From contig CACJOS010000005.1 of the NCBI GenBank assembly GCA_902595115.1, forward strand, positions 1 to 64,000: a stretch of DNA of 64,000 nucleotides, written 5' to 3'. This DNA comes from an uncultured Pelagibacteraceae bacterium (lineage in GTDB: Bacteria; Pseudomonadota; Alphaproteobacteria; Pelagibacterales; Pelagibacteraceae). The notes beneath the pieces are model-generated. The model saw only the letters and a list, made by a program, of their open reading frames with translations. It was not told the DNA's origin and ran no database searches. Positions 53,492 through 63,038 of the stretch are shown here, piece by piece; positions within the stretch are counted from its first letter, which is position 1, and every line of letters begins with the position of its first letter. Made by a program: the position numbers and the translations under genes.

Positions 53492-54607
53492 ATGAAAAAA
53501 TTAAGTAAATTATTACTTACCCTTTCTTTTGCTCTTTCAATAACTTCATCAGCATTTGCAGTTACAGTTGCATCTTGGGGTGGAGCATACACTGAAAGTC
53601 AAAAATTAGGATATGGTGATCCTACTGCTAAGAAACTTGGTGTACCTATTAACTGGGTGGATTATTCTGGTGGATTATCAGAAATTAAAGCACAAAAAGA
53701 AGCTGGTGCAATTACATGGGATATAATCGATGTATTTGCAATGGATACTATTACTGGATGCGACGAAGGTTTATTTGTTGAATTTGATTTTGATAAAGAC
53801 TTTCCACCAGCACCTGATGGAACTCCAGCGAGTAAAGATTTCTTTGCTCCAATGCCAAGTAAGTGTGCTGTAGGAAATATTTTATATTCTTGGACTTACG
53901 CTTATAATACTGAAAATGTAAAAGGCACTCCAAAAACTATAAAAGATTTCTTTAACACAAAAAAATTTCCTGGAAAAAGAGCTATATACAAAGGCGCTTT
54001 AACAAATTTAGAGATTGCTTTAGCAGCTGATGGTATTAAACCAGGAAAAGGTGGAGCAAAAATCTATGAAGCTTTAGAAACAGAAAAAGGTGTTGATAGA
54101 GCAATGAATAAGATCAAAAAACTTTGCACAGACCCTCAAGGTGGATGTGTATTTTGGTCTGCAGGTGCTCAACCACCAGAACTTTTAATGAGTGGTGAAG
54201 TAGTAATGGCAACTGGTTGGAATGGTAGATTCTTTAACGCAATTGTTGGAGAAGGTGCACCATTAAAACAAGTTTGGGATGGCCAAGGTCTTGACTATGA
54301 ATATTTCGTTTTAGTCAAAGGTGGACCAAACGAAGCAGATGCTAAAAAAGCATTAGCTGAGATGACAAGTACAGAAGGTTTAGCAGGAAGTGCTAAATAT
54401 ATAGCATACGCACCTTGGAGAAAATCATCTTTAAAAATTATGGAAGCAGGTGAGCCGTGGTACAAAGACGGTAAAACAAACATGGTTCCAGAAATGCCAA
54501 CTGCTCCAGGAAACACAAAAAATTACTTCTTAGTTGACCCAATTTACTGGGCCGATAACGGTACAGAGCTTGGAGAAAAATGGGAAGCAATGAAAGCTGG
54601 ACTATAA
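53492..54607 (+). CDS. PotD-type periplasmic solute-binding protein
   Basis: 371 residues with a clear signal peptide (about 1-23, ending AFA). The mature protein opens VTVASWGGAYTESQK, the start pattern of family 1/PotD binding proteins. GGAGG at 53483-53487 is the strongest ribosome-binding site in the neighbourhood, overlapping the ten-base palindrome CGTTTAAACG (53474-53483). Separate promoter and terminator surround the gene, consistent with much higher expression than the permeases. Ligand could be a polyamine or another organic cation. Confidence 0.87.
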   Translation: MKKLSKLLLTLSFALSITSSAFAVTVASWGGAYTESQKLGYGDPTAKKLGVPINWVDYSGGLSEIKAQKEAGAITWDIIDVFAMDTITGCDEGLFVEFDFDKDFPPAPDGTPASKDFFAPMPSKCAVGNILYSWTYAYNTENVKGTPKTIKDFFNTKKFPGKRAIYKGALTNLEIALAADGIKPGKGGAKIYEALETEKGVDRAMNKIKKLCTDPQGGCVFWSAGAQPPELLMSGEVVMATGWNGRFFNAIVGEGAPLKQVWDGQGLDYEYFVLVKGGPNEADAKKALAEMTSTEGLAGSAKYIAYAPWRKSSLKIMEAGEPWYKDGKTNMVPEMPTAPGNTKNYFLVDPIYWADNGTELGEKWEAMKAGL

Positions 54608-54643
54608 TTTAAGTTTTAAAGACTAAAATTATATAATATATTT

Positions 54644-54670
54644 AGGGCGGTTTTAATAACCGCCCTTTTT
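54644..54670 (+). terminator. Intrinsic terminator after the binding-protein gene, within the transporter operon
   Basis: GGGCGGTT (54645-54652) and AACCGCCC (54658-54665) form a perfect stem, extended by A-T at 54644 and 54666, followed by TTTTTATTTT. Transcripts reading through it reach the permease gene at 54676. Partial termination here would keep permease levels below binding-protein levels. Confidence 0.9.
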
Positions 54671-54675
54671 ATTTT

Positions 54676-55929
54676 ATGAGCAGCGAAACTAAACAAATAT
54701 TAACTACTGACGGAATTCCTTTAGAGGTAAGCTTAAAAAAAGCAGAAAAAAAAAATAAAATTAAAGCTTTTCTTTTAGTAGCTCCATTATTACTTTTTTT
54801 AATAATTACATACATTTTTCCAATAGGTGAAATGCTTTTTAGAAGTGTAGATGATCGAATGGTCACAAACATGCTTCCAAAAACATTTAAAGCAATGGAA
54901 AAATGGGATGGTAAAGAATTACCCCCAGAGGAAGTTTTTGAGGCATTTTATTTGGATTATAAATTTCTTGTTGAGGAAAAAACATTTGGAAAATTAGCCA
55001 CTCAATTAAATTACGAAAAAAATGGTTTTAAAAGTATTCTAAAAAAACTTCAACGTAAAATGAAAAAATTTGAACAAGGTAATTATAAAGAGCAAATCAT
55101 GAATGTACATAAACGTTGGGCAAACGTTGAATATTGGAGAGCTATAAAGAGAAGAGCCCCAGATATTACTTATTCAAAATATCTCAAAGCAATGGATATG
55201 TATGAAAATGAAGATGGAAAAATATCACAAGTTTCAGAAGATAGAAGAGTGCACAGAATATTATGGCTTAGAACTTTAGAGATTGCTTTTTTTGTAACTA
55301 TATTATGTTTTTTAATGGCATACCCGATCGCACATTTACTAGCAACCTTACCAATGAAATATAGTAATCTATTAATGATTTGTGTTCTATTACCTTTCTG
55401 GACTTCTTTATTAGTTAGAACAGCAAGTTGGATGATACTTTTACAACAACAAGGAATTGTAAATGATTTTTTTGTATGGATTGGCCTTGTTGGCGAGGAA
55501 AATAGACCAGAAATGATGTACAACAAAACAGGCACTTATGTTGCAATGACCCAAATTTTATTACCTTTTATGGTGCTGCCACTTTATAGCGTTATGAAGA
55601 CAATTTCCCCAAGTTTAATGAGGGCAGGAAAATCACTTGGAGGAACTCCTTTTGTGGCTTTTTGGAAAGTTTATTTTCCCTTAACAATTCCTGGAATTGG
55701 GGCTGGGTGTTTATTGGTTTTTATACTTGCAATTGGATACTATATTACACCAGCACTTGTTGGAGGTGCCTCAGGTACTTTAATAAGCAATCAAATAGCT
55801 TTCCACATGAAAAGTACTTTAGATTGGAGTTTTGCATCTGCAATGGGTCTTATGCTTCTAACCGGAGTTCTTGTAATTTATTGGATTTATAACAAACTTG
55901 TTGGAGTAGACAATATTAAACTAGGATAA
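54676..55929 (+). CDS. PotB-type ABC permease with an enlarged first periplasmic loop
   Basis: 417 residues. The first span is at about 32-52; a charged insertion of about 150 residues (55-200, helical, rich in Lys/Glu) follows, then five spans with the binding-protein-dependent transport motif around residues 320-345 (SLMRAGKSLGGTPFVAFWKVYFP). Typical PotB proteins have about 285 residues and lack this insertion. It starts five bases after the terminator T-run. Confidence 0.85.
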   Translation: MSSETKQILTTDGIPLEVSLKKAEKKNKIKAFLLVAPLLLFLIITYIFPIGEMLFRSVDDRMVTNMLPKTFKAMEKWDGKELPPEEVFEAFYLDYKFLVEEKTFGKLATQLNYEKNGFKSILKKLQRKMKKFEQGNYKEQIMNVHKRWANVEYWRAIKRRAPDITYSKYLKAMDMYENEDGKISQVSEDRRVHRILWLRTLEIAFFVTILCFLMAYPIAHLLATLPMKYSNLLMICVLLPFWTSLLVRTASWMILLQQQGIVNDFFVWIGLVGEENRPEMMYNKTGTYVAMTQILLPFMVLPLYSVMKTISPSLMRAGKSLGGTPFVAFWKVYFPLTIPGIGAGCLLVFILAIGYYITPALVGGASGTLISNQIAFHMKSTLDWSFASAMGLMLLTGVLVIYWIYNKLVGVDNIKLG

Positions 55930-55931
55930 TT

Positions 55932-56786
55932 ATGGCATTACCAAAATATACAGAGACAAGATATAGAATTTGGCACTACTTTTATCTTTTTATATGTACC
56001 TGTGTTTTTTTCTTTTTGATTGCACCTTTGTTTGTAATTTTTCCATTATCATTTAATGCAGAAGAGTTTTTAGTTTTTTCAGATGGAATGAAAAGATTAG
56101 ATCCAGACGCATTCTCACTAAGATGGTATAAGGATATGATATATGGAACTAAAAATCCTTGGGGCCTTGCAACAAAAAATAGTTTTATAATTGCAACTTT
56201 TGCTACAATAGGCTCTGTGATACTTGGAACAGTTGCAGCATTAGGGTTAAGTAGCAGACATATGCCTTACAAAGGAATAATAATGGCGACACTAATATCT
56301 CCAATGATCGTACCTTTGATTATTTCTGGTGTTGCAATATTTTTCTTTATGGCAAAAGCAGGACTGGCTGCAACTCATACAGGAATCATTTTGGCACATA
56401 TTGTTTTAGGAACTCCGTTTGTAGTAATTACAGTAACTGCTACACTATCTGGCTTTGATCATAGCGTAACTAGAGCTGCATCAAGTTTGGGAAGTGATCC
56501 CGTTAATACATTTATGAAAATTACATTACCTTTGATTTTACCAGGAGTAATATCTGGAGGTTTATTTGCCTTTGTAACTTCTTTTGATGAAGTAGTAGTT
56601 GTTTTATTCTTAGCTGGATTAGAAAATACAACTATTCCAATTCAAATGTGGACAGGTTTAAGAGAGCAATTAAGCCCAACAATTTTGGCAGTTGCCACAT
56701 GTTTAATTGTTTTATCAACTCTAATTTTGGTTACAGCTGAACTTTTAAGAAGAAGATCAGAAAGAATTAGAGGAATAAATAGATAA
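55932..56786 (+). CDS. PotC-type ABC permease
   Basis: 284 residues, six membrane spans, the usual PotC size. The EAA-type loop AASSLGSDPVNTFMKITLPLILPG (about 180-203) contacts the ATPase. It starts two bases after the PotB-like gene and its stop directly abuts the end of the convergent thiolase gene. Confidence 0.88.
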   Translation: MALPKYTETRYRIWHYFYLFICTCVFFFLIAPLFVIFPLSFNAEEFLVFSDGMKRLDPDAFSLRWYKDMIYGTKNPWGLATKNSFIIATFATIGSVILGTVAALGLSSRHMPYKGIIMATLISPMIVPLIISGVAIFFFMAKAGLAATHTGIILAHIVLGTPFVVITVTATLSGFDHSVTRAASSLGSDPVNTFMKITLPLILPGVISGGLFAFVTSFDEVVVVLFLAGLENTTIPIQMWTGLREQLSPTILAVATCLIVLSTLILVTAELLRRRSERIRGINR

Positions 56787-57911
56787 TTAATCTACCGACT
56801 CAATTACAGTAGCAATCCCCATACCAAGACCGATACATTGAGTTGAAAGCGCATATTTTTTATTTTCTCTTCTTAAAAGATCAGCAGCTTTTCCGGTAAT
56901 TCTTGCTCCTGTAGCTCCAAGCGGATGTCCTAAGGCTAATGCACCCCCATCAATGTTAACTTTTTTTTGGTCAATACCCAAATCTTTTATACAAGCTAAA
57001 GATTGTGATGCAAAAGCCTCGTTAAGTTCAAAGATATCAATTTTATCAATTGATAAATTTGCACGCATAAGTGCTTTTTTTGATGCACCTATTGGACCAA
57101 GTCCCATATAATCTGGATCACAACCTTCAACAGCTGTAGAAACTATTCTACCCAATATATTAAGATTATTTTCTTTCGCATAATTTTCTTCACAGATTAT
57201 TGTTGCCGCTGCTCCATCAGTTAAGGGTGAGGATGTTGCTGCTGTGACTGTTCCTTTTGTATCAAAAGCAAGTTTTAATTGATCTAATTTTTCTTGAGTA
57301 CTATTGGGTCTAATATTTCCGTCTTCTTTACATTCACCTATTGGAATTATTTCTTCAGATAACTTTCCATTTTTTTGAGCTTCATGTGCTTTATTATGAC
57401 TTGATATTGCAAATTCTTGTTGCTCTTCTCTTAAAATATTAAATTTTCTTGCTACGTTTTCAGCTGTAGTACCCATTGAAAAATATACATGAGGGTTTTC
57501 TTTTTCAGTATAAGGATAAGGGACTGGGTCAAATCCAGTATTAACTCTAGACATACTTTCTACTCCACCACAAATAAAAACTTTACCTGACCCCATTACA
57601 ATTTTACCTGATGCTATATGGATAGCCTCCATTGAAGATCCACACCACCTGTCAACGGTCATACCTGAAGTTTTAACATTCATATCAGCTAAAAAAGTAA
57701 CTAATTTTCCAATGTTGAAACATTGTTCACCGACTTGAAAAGCACAACCGACCACAATATCTTCAATATCTTCCTTATTAATTTTGCTTTTAGAAACTAA
57801 ATTTTTTACAACTTCGGATAATAAATTTACTGGCTTAACATCAATAAGTGCACCCTTCCTTGCCATAGTGAAGGGCGAACGAGCATATCCGACAATAACA
57901 GGTTTAAACAT
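56787..57911 (-). CDS. Thiolase (acetyl-CoA C-acetyltransferase family)
   Basis: 374 residues. Nucleophilic Cys in DRWCGSSMEAI (about Cys-90), the GHPLGATGAR motif with catalytic His near 330 and the second Cys in CIGLGMG near 362. It either splits acetoacetyl-CoA to acetyl-CoA or removes acetyl-CoA from a longer 3-ketoacyl-CoA. It is the last gene of the minus-strand unit that starts beyond 64000, and 18 bases separate it from the DmdA-like gene. Functional link with the acetoacetyl-CoA synthetase at 48383 is plausible. Confidence 0.92.
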   Translation of the reverse strand: MFKPVIVGYARSPFTMARKGALIDVKPVNLLSEVVKNLVSKSKINKEDIEDIVVGCAFQVGEQCFNIGKLVTFLADMNVKTSGMTVDRWCGSSMEAIHIASGKIVMGSGKVFICGGVESMSRVNTGFDPVPYPYTEKENPHVYFSMGTTAENVARKFNILREEQQEFAISSHNKAHEAQKNGKLSEEIIPIGECKEDGNIRPNSTQEKLDQLKLAFDTKGTVTAATSSPLTDGAAATIICEENYAKENNLNILGRIVSTAVEGCDPDYMGLGPIGASKKALMRANLSIDKIDIFELNEAFASQSLACIKDLGIDQKKVNIDGGALALGHPLGATGARITGKAADLLRRENKKYALSTQCIGLGMGIATVIESVD

Positions 57912-57929
57912 ATTAATATGTATATATAT

Positions 57930-59093
57930 TTATTTAGGAAATGGCAAAGAGGTAATAGTACCTTTTACTAATTTGCCGTCTAAGGTTTCTACTAAAACTT
58001 TTTGATTTTCTTTCCAATTATCTTTTGAAATCATAGAAAGACCTATATTTTTTTTTATTCTCGGTGAAAAAATTCCAGATGTAATTCTTCCAATAATTTT
58101 TTTACTTAGTGAAAGTACTGGCAAAAGCTTACCATTAGGTTTATAGGGTTTTCCACCAAACATAACCCCTCGCATTTTTTGTTTTAATCCACTTTTTTTA
58201 ATTTTTTCAAGAGCTTTTTTTCCAATGAAATCATGATCATCAAATTTACAATATTTTTCTAAATTACATTCGTAAGGATTATTTTCTTTAGTAAAATCGT
58301 TTCCATATGACATTAGCCCACCTTCTATTCTATCTATCAGATTAGGACATCCCGGTGAAATATTAAATTTTTTTCCAGCTTTCCAGATTGTGTCCCAAAG
58401 CTTTTGTCCCAAGTCTTTACTATCAAAATATTTTTCAAAACCTTTGAAGTAAATTTCAAAACCATCTTGTTTACTATAGCCTGATCTTGCTATTATTTGT
58501 TTGGTTCCCATAAAGTCAAATATTCTAAAATTGAAAAATTTTATTTTTCTTATTTCTTCTCCAAAAATGGATACAAGTAAATCTTCAGATTTTGGTCCTT
58601 GTACTGCTAATGGGTAAACATCTGGTTCTTTTATTTTAACATCCAAACCTAATCCAATTGCAATACCATTGGCCCAAAGCAATATATCAGAATCAGCAAT
58701 AGAAATCCAAAACATGTCATCATCTAATTTTAGGAGAACAGGATCATTAATCATACCTCCTTTTTCATTTAAGATTGGAATATAAAAGCATTTTCCAGTT
58801 TGCATTTTTTTTAATGGTCTTGGTGTTAACTTTTGAATAAGTTTAAAAGCATCTCTACCAGATATTTGAACCTGTCTTTGACAAGAAACATCCCATAGCT
58901 GAACATGTTTGCTTAAATGCCAATAATCTTGCTCTACAGTTTTTCTAAAACCTTTTGGTAAGAGCATATGATTGACAACAGTAAAATCTGACACACCTAA
59001 TTTTTCAACCCTATCAGTAAAAGGCGTACGTCTTATACGTCTTGACATATTTAATTTGATATTTTTTGATTTATGAACTGTTATTTTTCTCAT
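57930..59093 (-). CDS. DmdA-like tetrahydrofolate-dependent demethylase (GcvT family)
   Basis: 387 residues from the ATG at 59093; an upstream in-frame start would run into the transthyretin-like gene. Two-domain GcvT fold. Segments RIRRTPFTDR, EQDYWHLSKHVQLWDVSCQRQV, FWISIADSDILLWA, PLAVQGPKS and SPGCPNLIDRIEGGLMSYGNDF closely follow what I recall of SAR11 DmdA, the enzyme that removes a methyl group from dimethylsulfoniopropionate onto tetrahydrofolate. A related aminomethyltransferase acting on another methylated substrate is possible, especially as a paralogue lies at 63039. Confidence 0.72.
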   Translation of the reverse strand: MRKITVHKSKNIKLNMSRRIRRTPFTDRVEKLGVSDFTVVNHMLLPKGFRKTVEQDYWHLSKHVQLWDVSCQRQVQISGRDAFKLIQKLTPRPLKKMQTGKCFYIPILNEKGGMINDPVLLKLDDDMFWISIADSDILLWANGIAIGLGLDVKIKEPDVYPLAVQGPKSEDLLVSIFGEEIRKIKFFNFRIFDFMGTKQIIARSGYSKQDGFEIYFKGFEKYFDSKDLGQKLWDTIWKAGKKFNISPGCPNLIDRIEGGLMSYGNDFTKENNPYECNLEKYCKFDDHDFIGKKALEKIKKSGLKQKMRGVMFGGKPYKPNGKLLPVLSLSKKIIGRITSGIFSPRIKKNIGLSMISKDNWKENQKVLVETLDGKLVKGTITSLPFPK

Positions 59094-59097
59094 TAAT

Positions 59098-59433
59098 TTA
59101 TTTTGACCACCACACGGAATATCCGTTTGGTGCAATTATAACAGGTATATGATATTTTTTCTTAGGATTTTTCATATTAAACTTGATTACTATATCTGTA
59201 ACATTAGTTTTTTTTTTATAGTAATTTTGTATATTAAAAATAATTTCATATTTTAAGGAGGTATCTTTTTTTGTTAGAGAAAATTGTTTATAGATTCTCC
59301 CATGTTTATCTGTTTTAGATTGAAAAATTTTTCTTCTTGATCCATTTTTATTTATTTGATTTATAATTACTTTCACACCTGATGCATGTGAACCATCTGT
59401 TGAACTTAATAAGTGTGATGAAACTATTGCCAT
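59098..59433 (-). CDS. Transthyretin-like / 5-hydroxyisourate hydrolase-family protein with altered C-terminus
   Basis: 111 residues, the length of bacterial transthyretin-like proteins. The N-terminal SSHLLSS has the conserved His, and the C-terminal YHIPVIIAPNGYSVWWSK corresponds to the family end YHVPLLLSPYGYSTYRGS, but the YRGS catalytic tetrapeptide of 5-hydroxyisourate hydrolase is replaced by WWSK. It may therefore act on a different cyclic compound. It lies between the ThDP enzyme (three bases away) and the DmdA-like gene (four bases away). Confidence 0.75.
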   Translation of the reverse strand: MAIVSSHLLSSTDGSHASGVKVIINQINKNGSRRKIFQSKTDKHGRIYKQFSLTKKDTSLKYEIIFNIQNYYKKKTNVTDIVIKFNMKNPKKKYHIPVIIAPNGYSVWWSK

Positions 59434-59436
59434 TTA

Positions 59437-61179
59437 TTATTCAATTGATGCTTTATCTCTCTTATTGCTTACTGCAGCTACAATCGGGCTGATAACTCCT
59501 TTAGCTTTTACATTTACACATGCAGTTTTTCCACTTGCCAGAGCTCTTTTCAGTGCTGGAGCAAGCTCTTCTCTTTTAAGGACAAGCTCACCATGACCTC
59601 CAAATCCTTCAAATATTTTATGAAAGGGAATATCTCTAAAATCAGTTGCAAAATGTTTTCCACTTTCAAACAACCTTTCTTGTTGTTGAGAAATACAATC
59701 TAACCCACCATTATTATCTATTACAACTACTATTGGCTTCTTTTCTTGAAAAGCTGCTTCAATAGATAAGCCTCCAGATAAAAAAGCCCCATCGCCACTT
59801 ATCAATACTACATTTGATTTTGGATTTAGATTTTTTGCAGAAAGTGCAAACGGAACTCCAACACCGAGCATACTAAAAGTTCCGGGATGTAAAATACCAC
59901 CAAGTTTTTTTCCTTTATGACCAGCAATATTAATTGCTATTTCAGACCAAAAATGAGTATTTCCACCATCTATCACCAACCAATCATTATCCTTCATTGC
60001 ATCTTGTACATCTAAAGCTAATTGGAGAGGATGAATTTTACCACCTTTTTTTTTTGCTTCGATTGTTTCTTTTTCAAGATCTTTTAAAGATTTATCAATC
60101 CATTTCTTTTTTCCCAATATGTTTTGCTCAATCCATTTACTGTCTAAATTCCATTTATTATTTACTTTTAATTTACTTAAAGTGTCCAAAAATACCCCTG
60201 GATCACACAGCATATTAATATCTGCAGCTCTATTTAATTCGATTTCTTCATGAGATCCATTTATACAAACAATTTTTGTAGATTTAGGAAATAGTGGGGG
60301 ATTCCCAAAATTCATCTGATTGTCAAGTCTTGTTCCAACCATTAAAATTAAGTCTGATTCATCAAACGCAAATTTTGAAGGGGGATATTGGTGTATATCT
60401 GCCAATCCCATGTACGATTTAGCTTCCTCCCCTAAAAGTTTTTGATGGTATGGAACATTAAAAATTGGAATATTTAAATTTTGACCTGCAGCTTCTAATT
60501 TCTTCTCAGAACCTGACCACCAGACACCATGGCCACCGATAAGCATCGGTTTTTTGGAATTCGACGCTAATTTTAAAACTTCACTCATTTGATTGGGGTC
60601 TGGCCAAGCAATATTTTTTATTTTTTTTGATTGAGAAAAAGGTCTTTCCTCTAATCCTGCATTTTCAGGAAAAGATGAAAACATTATATCAACTGGGACA
60701 CTTAAGTGAACTGCCCCCGGGTAACCATTTGTTGCTATTAAATAAGCTTTATCGACAAATTCACGAATTCTATTTCCATCAGTAATACTTGCGCTATATT
60801 TTGTTAATGGTTCAGCAATTTTGACATCATCAATTTCTTTAAATCCTCCTGCCCCCTGTCTTCTTAAACTACTTGATCCAGTTATGAAAATCACTGGAGA
60901 TCTTTCTCCCCATGCTTCCATCATAGATGGAACAGCATTTGCAAATCCCTCTGGCCCAACAAGACATACAGTAGGTTTTCTAGTAATTCTTGTGTGTCCA
61001 TCGGCAAGGTGCCCTGCAATCTGTTCATGAGGGCAGTTTATTACATCTATTTGACATTCCATTAACCCTTCTAATGCAGGATTGCAGAATCCACCTGATA
61101 AAGTGAAAACATTTTCTATACCTTTATCCCTTAAAGCTCTTGCAATTAGAGATCCACCTCTTATTTTTTTTTCTGACAT
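59437..61179 (-). CDS. Thiamine-diphosphate-dependent decarboxylase/lyase
   Basis: 580 residues in the three-domain acetolactate-synthase superfamily layout. The N-terminal ThDP-activating Glu lies in CPHEQIAGHLADG (about Glu-52), and the ThDP/Mg motif GDGAFLSGG continues to NNGG about 28 residues later (about 460-490). Enzymes of this type act on 2-oxoacids or 2-hydroxyacyl-CoA. The Glu excludes glyoxylate carboligase, which lacks it. Next to an alpha-hydroxyacid oxidase gene, the most natural substrate is the 2-oxoacid made by that enzyme. Confidence 0.82.
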   Translation of the reverse strand: MSEKKIRGGSLIARALRDKGIENVFTLSGGFCNPALEGLMECQIDVINCPHEQIAGHLADGHTRITRKPTVCLVGPEGFANAVPSMMEAWGERSPVIFITGSSSLRRQGAGGFKEIDDVKIAEPLTKYSASITDGNRIREFVDKAYLIATNGYPGAVHLSVPVDIMFSSFPENAGLEERPFSQSKKIKNIAWPDPNQMSEVLKLASNSKKPMLIGGHGVWWSGSEKKLEAAGQNLNIPIFNVPYHQKLLGEEAKSYMGLADIHQYPPSKFAFDESDLILMVGTRLDNQMNFGNPPLFPKSTKIVCINGSHEEIELNRAADINMLCDPGVFLDTLSKLKVNNKWNLDSKWIEQNILGKKKWIDKSLKDLEKETIEAKKKGGKIHPLQLALDVQDAMKDNDWLVIDGGNTHFWSEIAINIAGHKGKKLGGILHPGTFSMLGVGVPFALSAKNLNPKSNVVLISGDGAFLSGGLSIEAAFQEKKPIVVVIDNNGGLDCISQQQERLFESGKHFATDFRDIPFHKIFEGFGGHGELVLKREELAPALKRALASGKTACVNVKAKGVISPIVAAVSNKRDKASIE

Positions 61180-61180
61180 T

Positions 61181-62338
61181 TTAATATTTAAATTCTCTTA
61201 TAAATCTCTCAGCTATAATATCCGAAGATATATCTTTTATATCATTTAAACCTACTAATCCCAAGGCTGTACTAACTTCCTCTTTAATTATATCGACTAT
61301 TCTTTTCAACCCTTTAGCACCGTCAGCTCCAATACCATACATTAAAGGTCTACCAACCATTGTGAAATCAGCTCCAAGGGCTAATGCTCTTACAATATCA
61401 CTACCGCCTCTAATACCACTATCAAATATGATTGGAAAATCTTTTCCCAAAGAATTTCTTATCAAAGGAAGTACTTCAATTGATGCTGTTGCGCTATCTA
61501 ATTGTCTTCCACCATGATTTGAAACTTGTATAGCATCAGCTCCTTCTTCTTTAATTTTAATTGCATCTTCTGGAGACATCACGCCTTTTATAATAAGTTT
61601 TCCTTTCCATTTTTCTCGCACTCTTTTTAATGTATTCCAATCAGTGGATCCTCTACTTTCACCTCTATTAAATTTATTTCCTCGCTTCGATGTTTCATAA
61701 TTCATTGGCTTAGGAATTCCATATAGAAGTGTGCTTATTGACCAAAGTGGATGTGTAGCAAAATCAAAAAATTGTTTTGGGCCTAAATTAAACGGTACGG
61801 TAAAACCATTCTTATTATCTTTGGCTCTTCTAAATTGTATAGGGACATCAACAGTAAGAATTGCAACTTTATAACCTTTTTGATGACCTCTATCTAAAAG
61901 TTCCATAAGAAATTCTTCATCTTGAAAGTTGTATAATTGTAACCAACAATTTCCTTTAGAAAGATCATACATTTTTTCTAGTGAAGTTGATGATGCCATC
62001 GATACACATATTGGCACATTATTATTAACGCTTTCTTGCGCTAACATTACATCTGCACCTGGCCAAGTTAAATTACACATTCCCATTGGTGCAAAGCCAA
62101 ATGGTTGATCGTATTCGGAGCCTAAAAAACTTTTATTAATTTTTCTTTTTTCCACATTTCTGAGAACACGAGGTTGAAGTCTAATCTGATCTAAAGCTTT
62201 ACTATTATTTTCGCATAATTTTTCGTCTCCAGAAGCTCCATCCACAAAATCAAACATCATTCTTGGCATTCTTTTTCTAGCTAAATTACGAGCATCTTCA
62301 ATACTATGAATTCTTTTGCTTGGAAAAATATTACTCAT
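61181..62338 (-). CDS. FMN-dependent alpha-hydroxyacid oxidase/dehydrogenase
   Basis: 385 residues, TIM barrel of the lactate/glycolate/mandelate oxidase family. The active-site His and Arg are in SNHGGRQLD (about 275-283), the FMN phosphate segment is DSGIRGGSDIVRALALGADF, and QLY near 130 holds the conserved Tyr. The first conserved Tyr (DYY in glycolate oxidase) is replaced by Phe in FDFVDGASGDE. It oxidises a 2-hydroxyacid to the 2-oxoacid. It overlaps the peptidase-E-like gene by eight bases. Confidence 0.88.
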   Translation of the reverse strand: MSNIFPSKRIHSIEDARNLARKRMPRMMFDFVDGASGDEKLCENNSKALDQIRLQPRVLRNVEKRKINKSFLGSEYDQPFGFAPMGMCNLTWPGADVMLAQESVNNNVPICVSMASSTSLEKMYDLSKGNCWLQLYNFQDEEFLMELLDRGHQKGYKVAILTVDVPIQFRRAKDNKNGFTVPFNLGPKQFFDFATHPLWSISTLLYGIPKPMNYETSKRGNKFNRGESRGSTDWNTLKRVREKWKGKLIIKGVMSPEDAIKIKEEGADAIQVSNHGGRQLDSATASIEVLPLIRNSLGKDFPIIFDSGIRGGSDIVRALALGADFTMVGRPLMYGIGADGAKGLKRIVDIIKEEVSTALGLVGLNDIKDISSDIIAERFIREFKY

Positions 62339-63029
62339 TCGTTTTTTTTATATGATCATTTAATACAATTCTATTATTATTATCATCAATAAAATATGCA
62401 TTTCTATTTTTGCTTGAAGAACAAACAGAAGTTGGTTTACCGTTTATGAATAGAACAGCAACACCATCATCAATAGCTATACCATTAGGTATTTTTTTAT
62501 TCTTAATACTTAATTCAAATTCATAAATTCTATTTTTTTCAGACGCATGAGGTGTACAACTTCCTGATATAAAATTCATTCCTCTAAGGGGTTTATATCC
62601 ATCTCCTAGAGAATCTGTAAATATCCATTCAAACCAACAAACAGCACCAGCGCTAACACCTGATAAAATAATTCCTGAGTTATAAGCTTTTTCAAAATAT
62701 TTATACAATTTATTTGTCTGCCACAAATCTAGCATGAAGTTGGTATTTCCTCCTCCAACATAAATTATATCTTGATCCATTATCCAATTTGAGAAACCTT
62801 TTACTTTTGAACAAAGTTCAAAATGAGATAATTCAAGATTATATTTTTTTAATTCTTCATAATATATTTTAATTTTATTTAAATTATCTTTGCTTGCTGT
62901 AGGTAAAAATCCAAATTTAATTTTTCTATCGATTATTTGATTAATTACAAATTCATCTAAAAATTTGTCTGTTTGGTGTGTGAATCCGCCACCGCCTATA
63001 GATATAATTTTTTTCTCAACAATATCCAT
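62331..63029 (-). CDS. Peptidase E / cyanophycinase-like serine hydrolase (S51)
   Basis: 232 residues. The nucleophile elbow GVSAGAV (catalytic Ser near 125), the GGGNTNFMLDLW segment and the His in CTPHASEKNR match family S51. Peptidase E cleaves Asp-X dipeptides; relatives cut beta-aspartyl links. It sits in the middle of the catabolic unit, suggesting it frees a small amino-acid or amide product. It starts nine bases after the upstream GcvT-like gene. Confidence 0.82.
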   Translation of the reverse strand: MDIVEKKIISIGGGGFTHQTDKFLDEFVINQIIDRKIKFGFLPTASKDNLNKIKIYYEELKKYNLELSHFELCSKVKGFSNWIMDQDIIYVGGGNTNFMLDLWQTNKLYKYFEKAYNSGIILSGVSAGAVCWFEWIFTDSLGDGYKPLRGMNFISGSCTPHASEKNRIYEFELSIKNKKIPNGIAIDDGVAVLFINGKPTSVCSSSKNRNAYFIDDNNNRIVLNDHIKKTNE

Positions 63030-63038
63030 TTAAAGAAA

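Noticed and set aside
59437-61179. Glyoxylate carboligase acting with the neighbouring hydroxyacid oxidase and transthyretin-like protein in ureide breakdown
   Set aside because: The ThDP-activating Glu is present in CPHEQ, whereas glyoxylate carboligase lacks it, and the YRGS signature of the hydrolase is missing.
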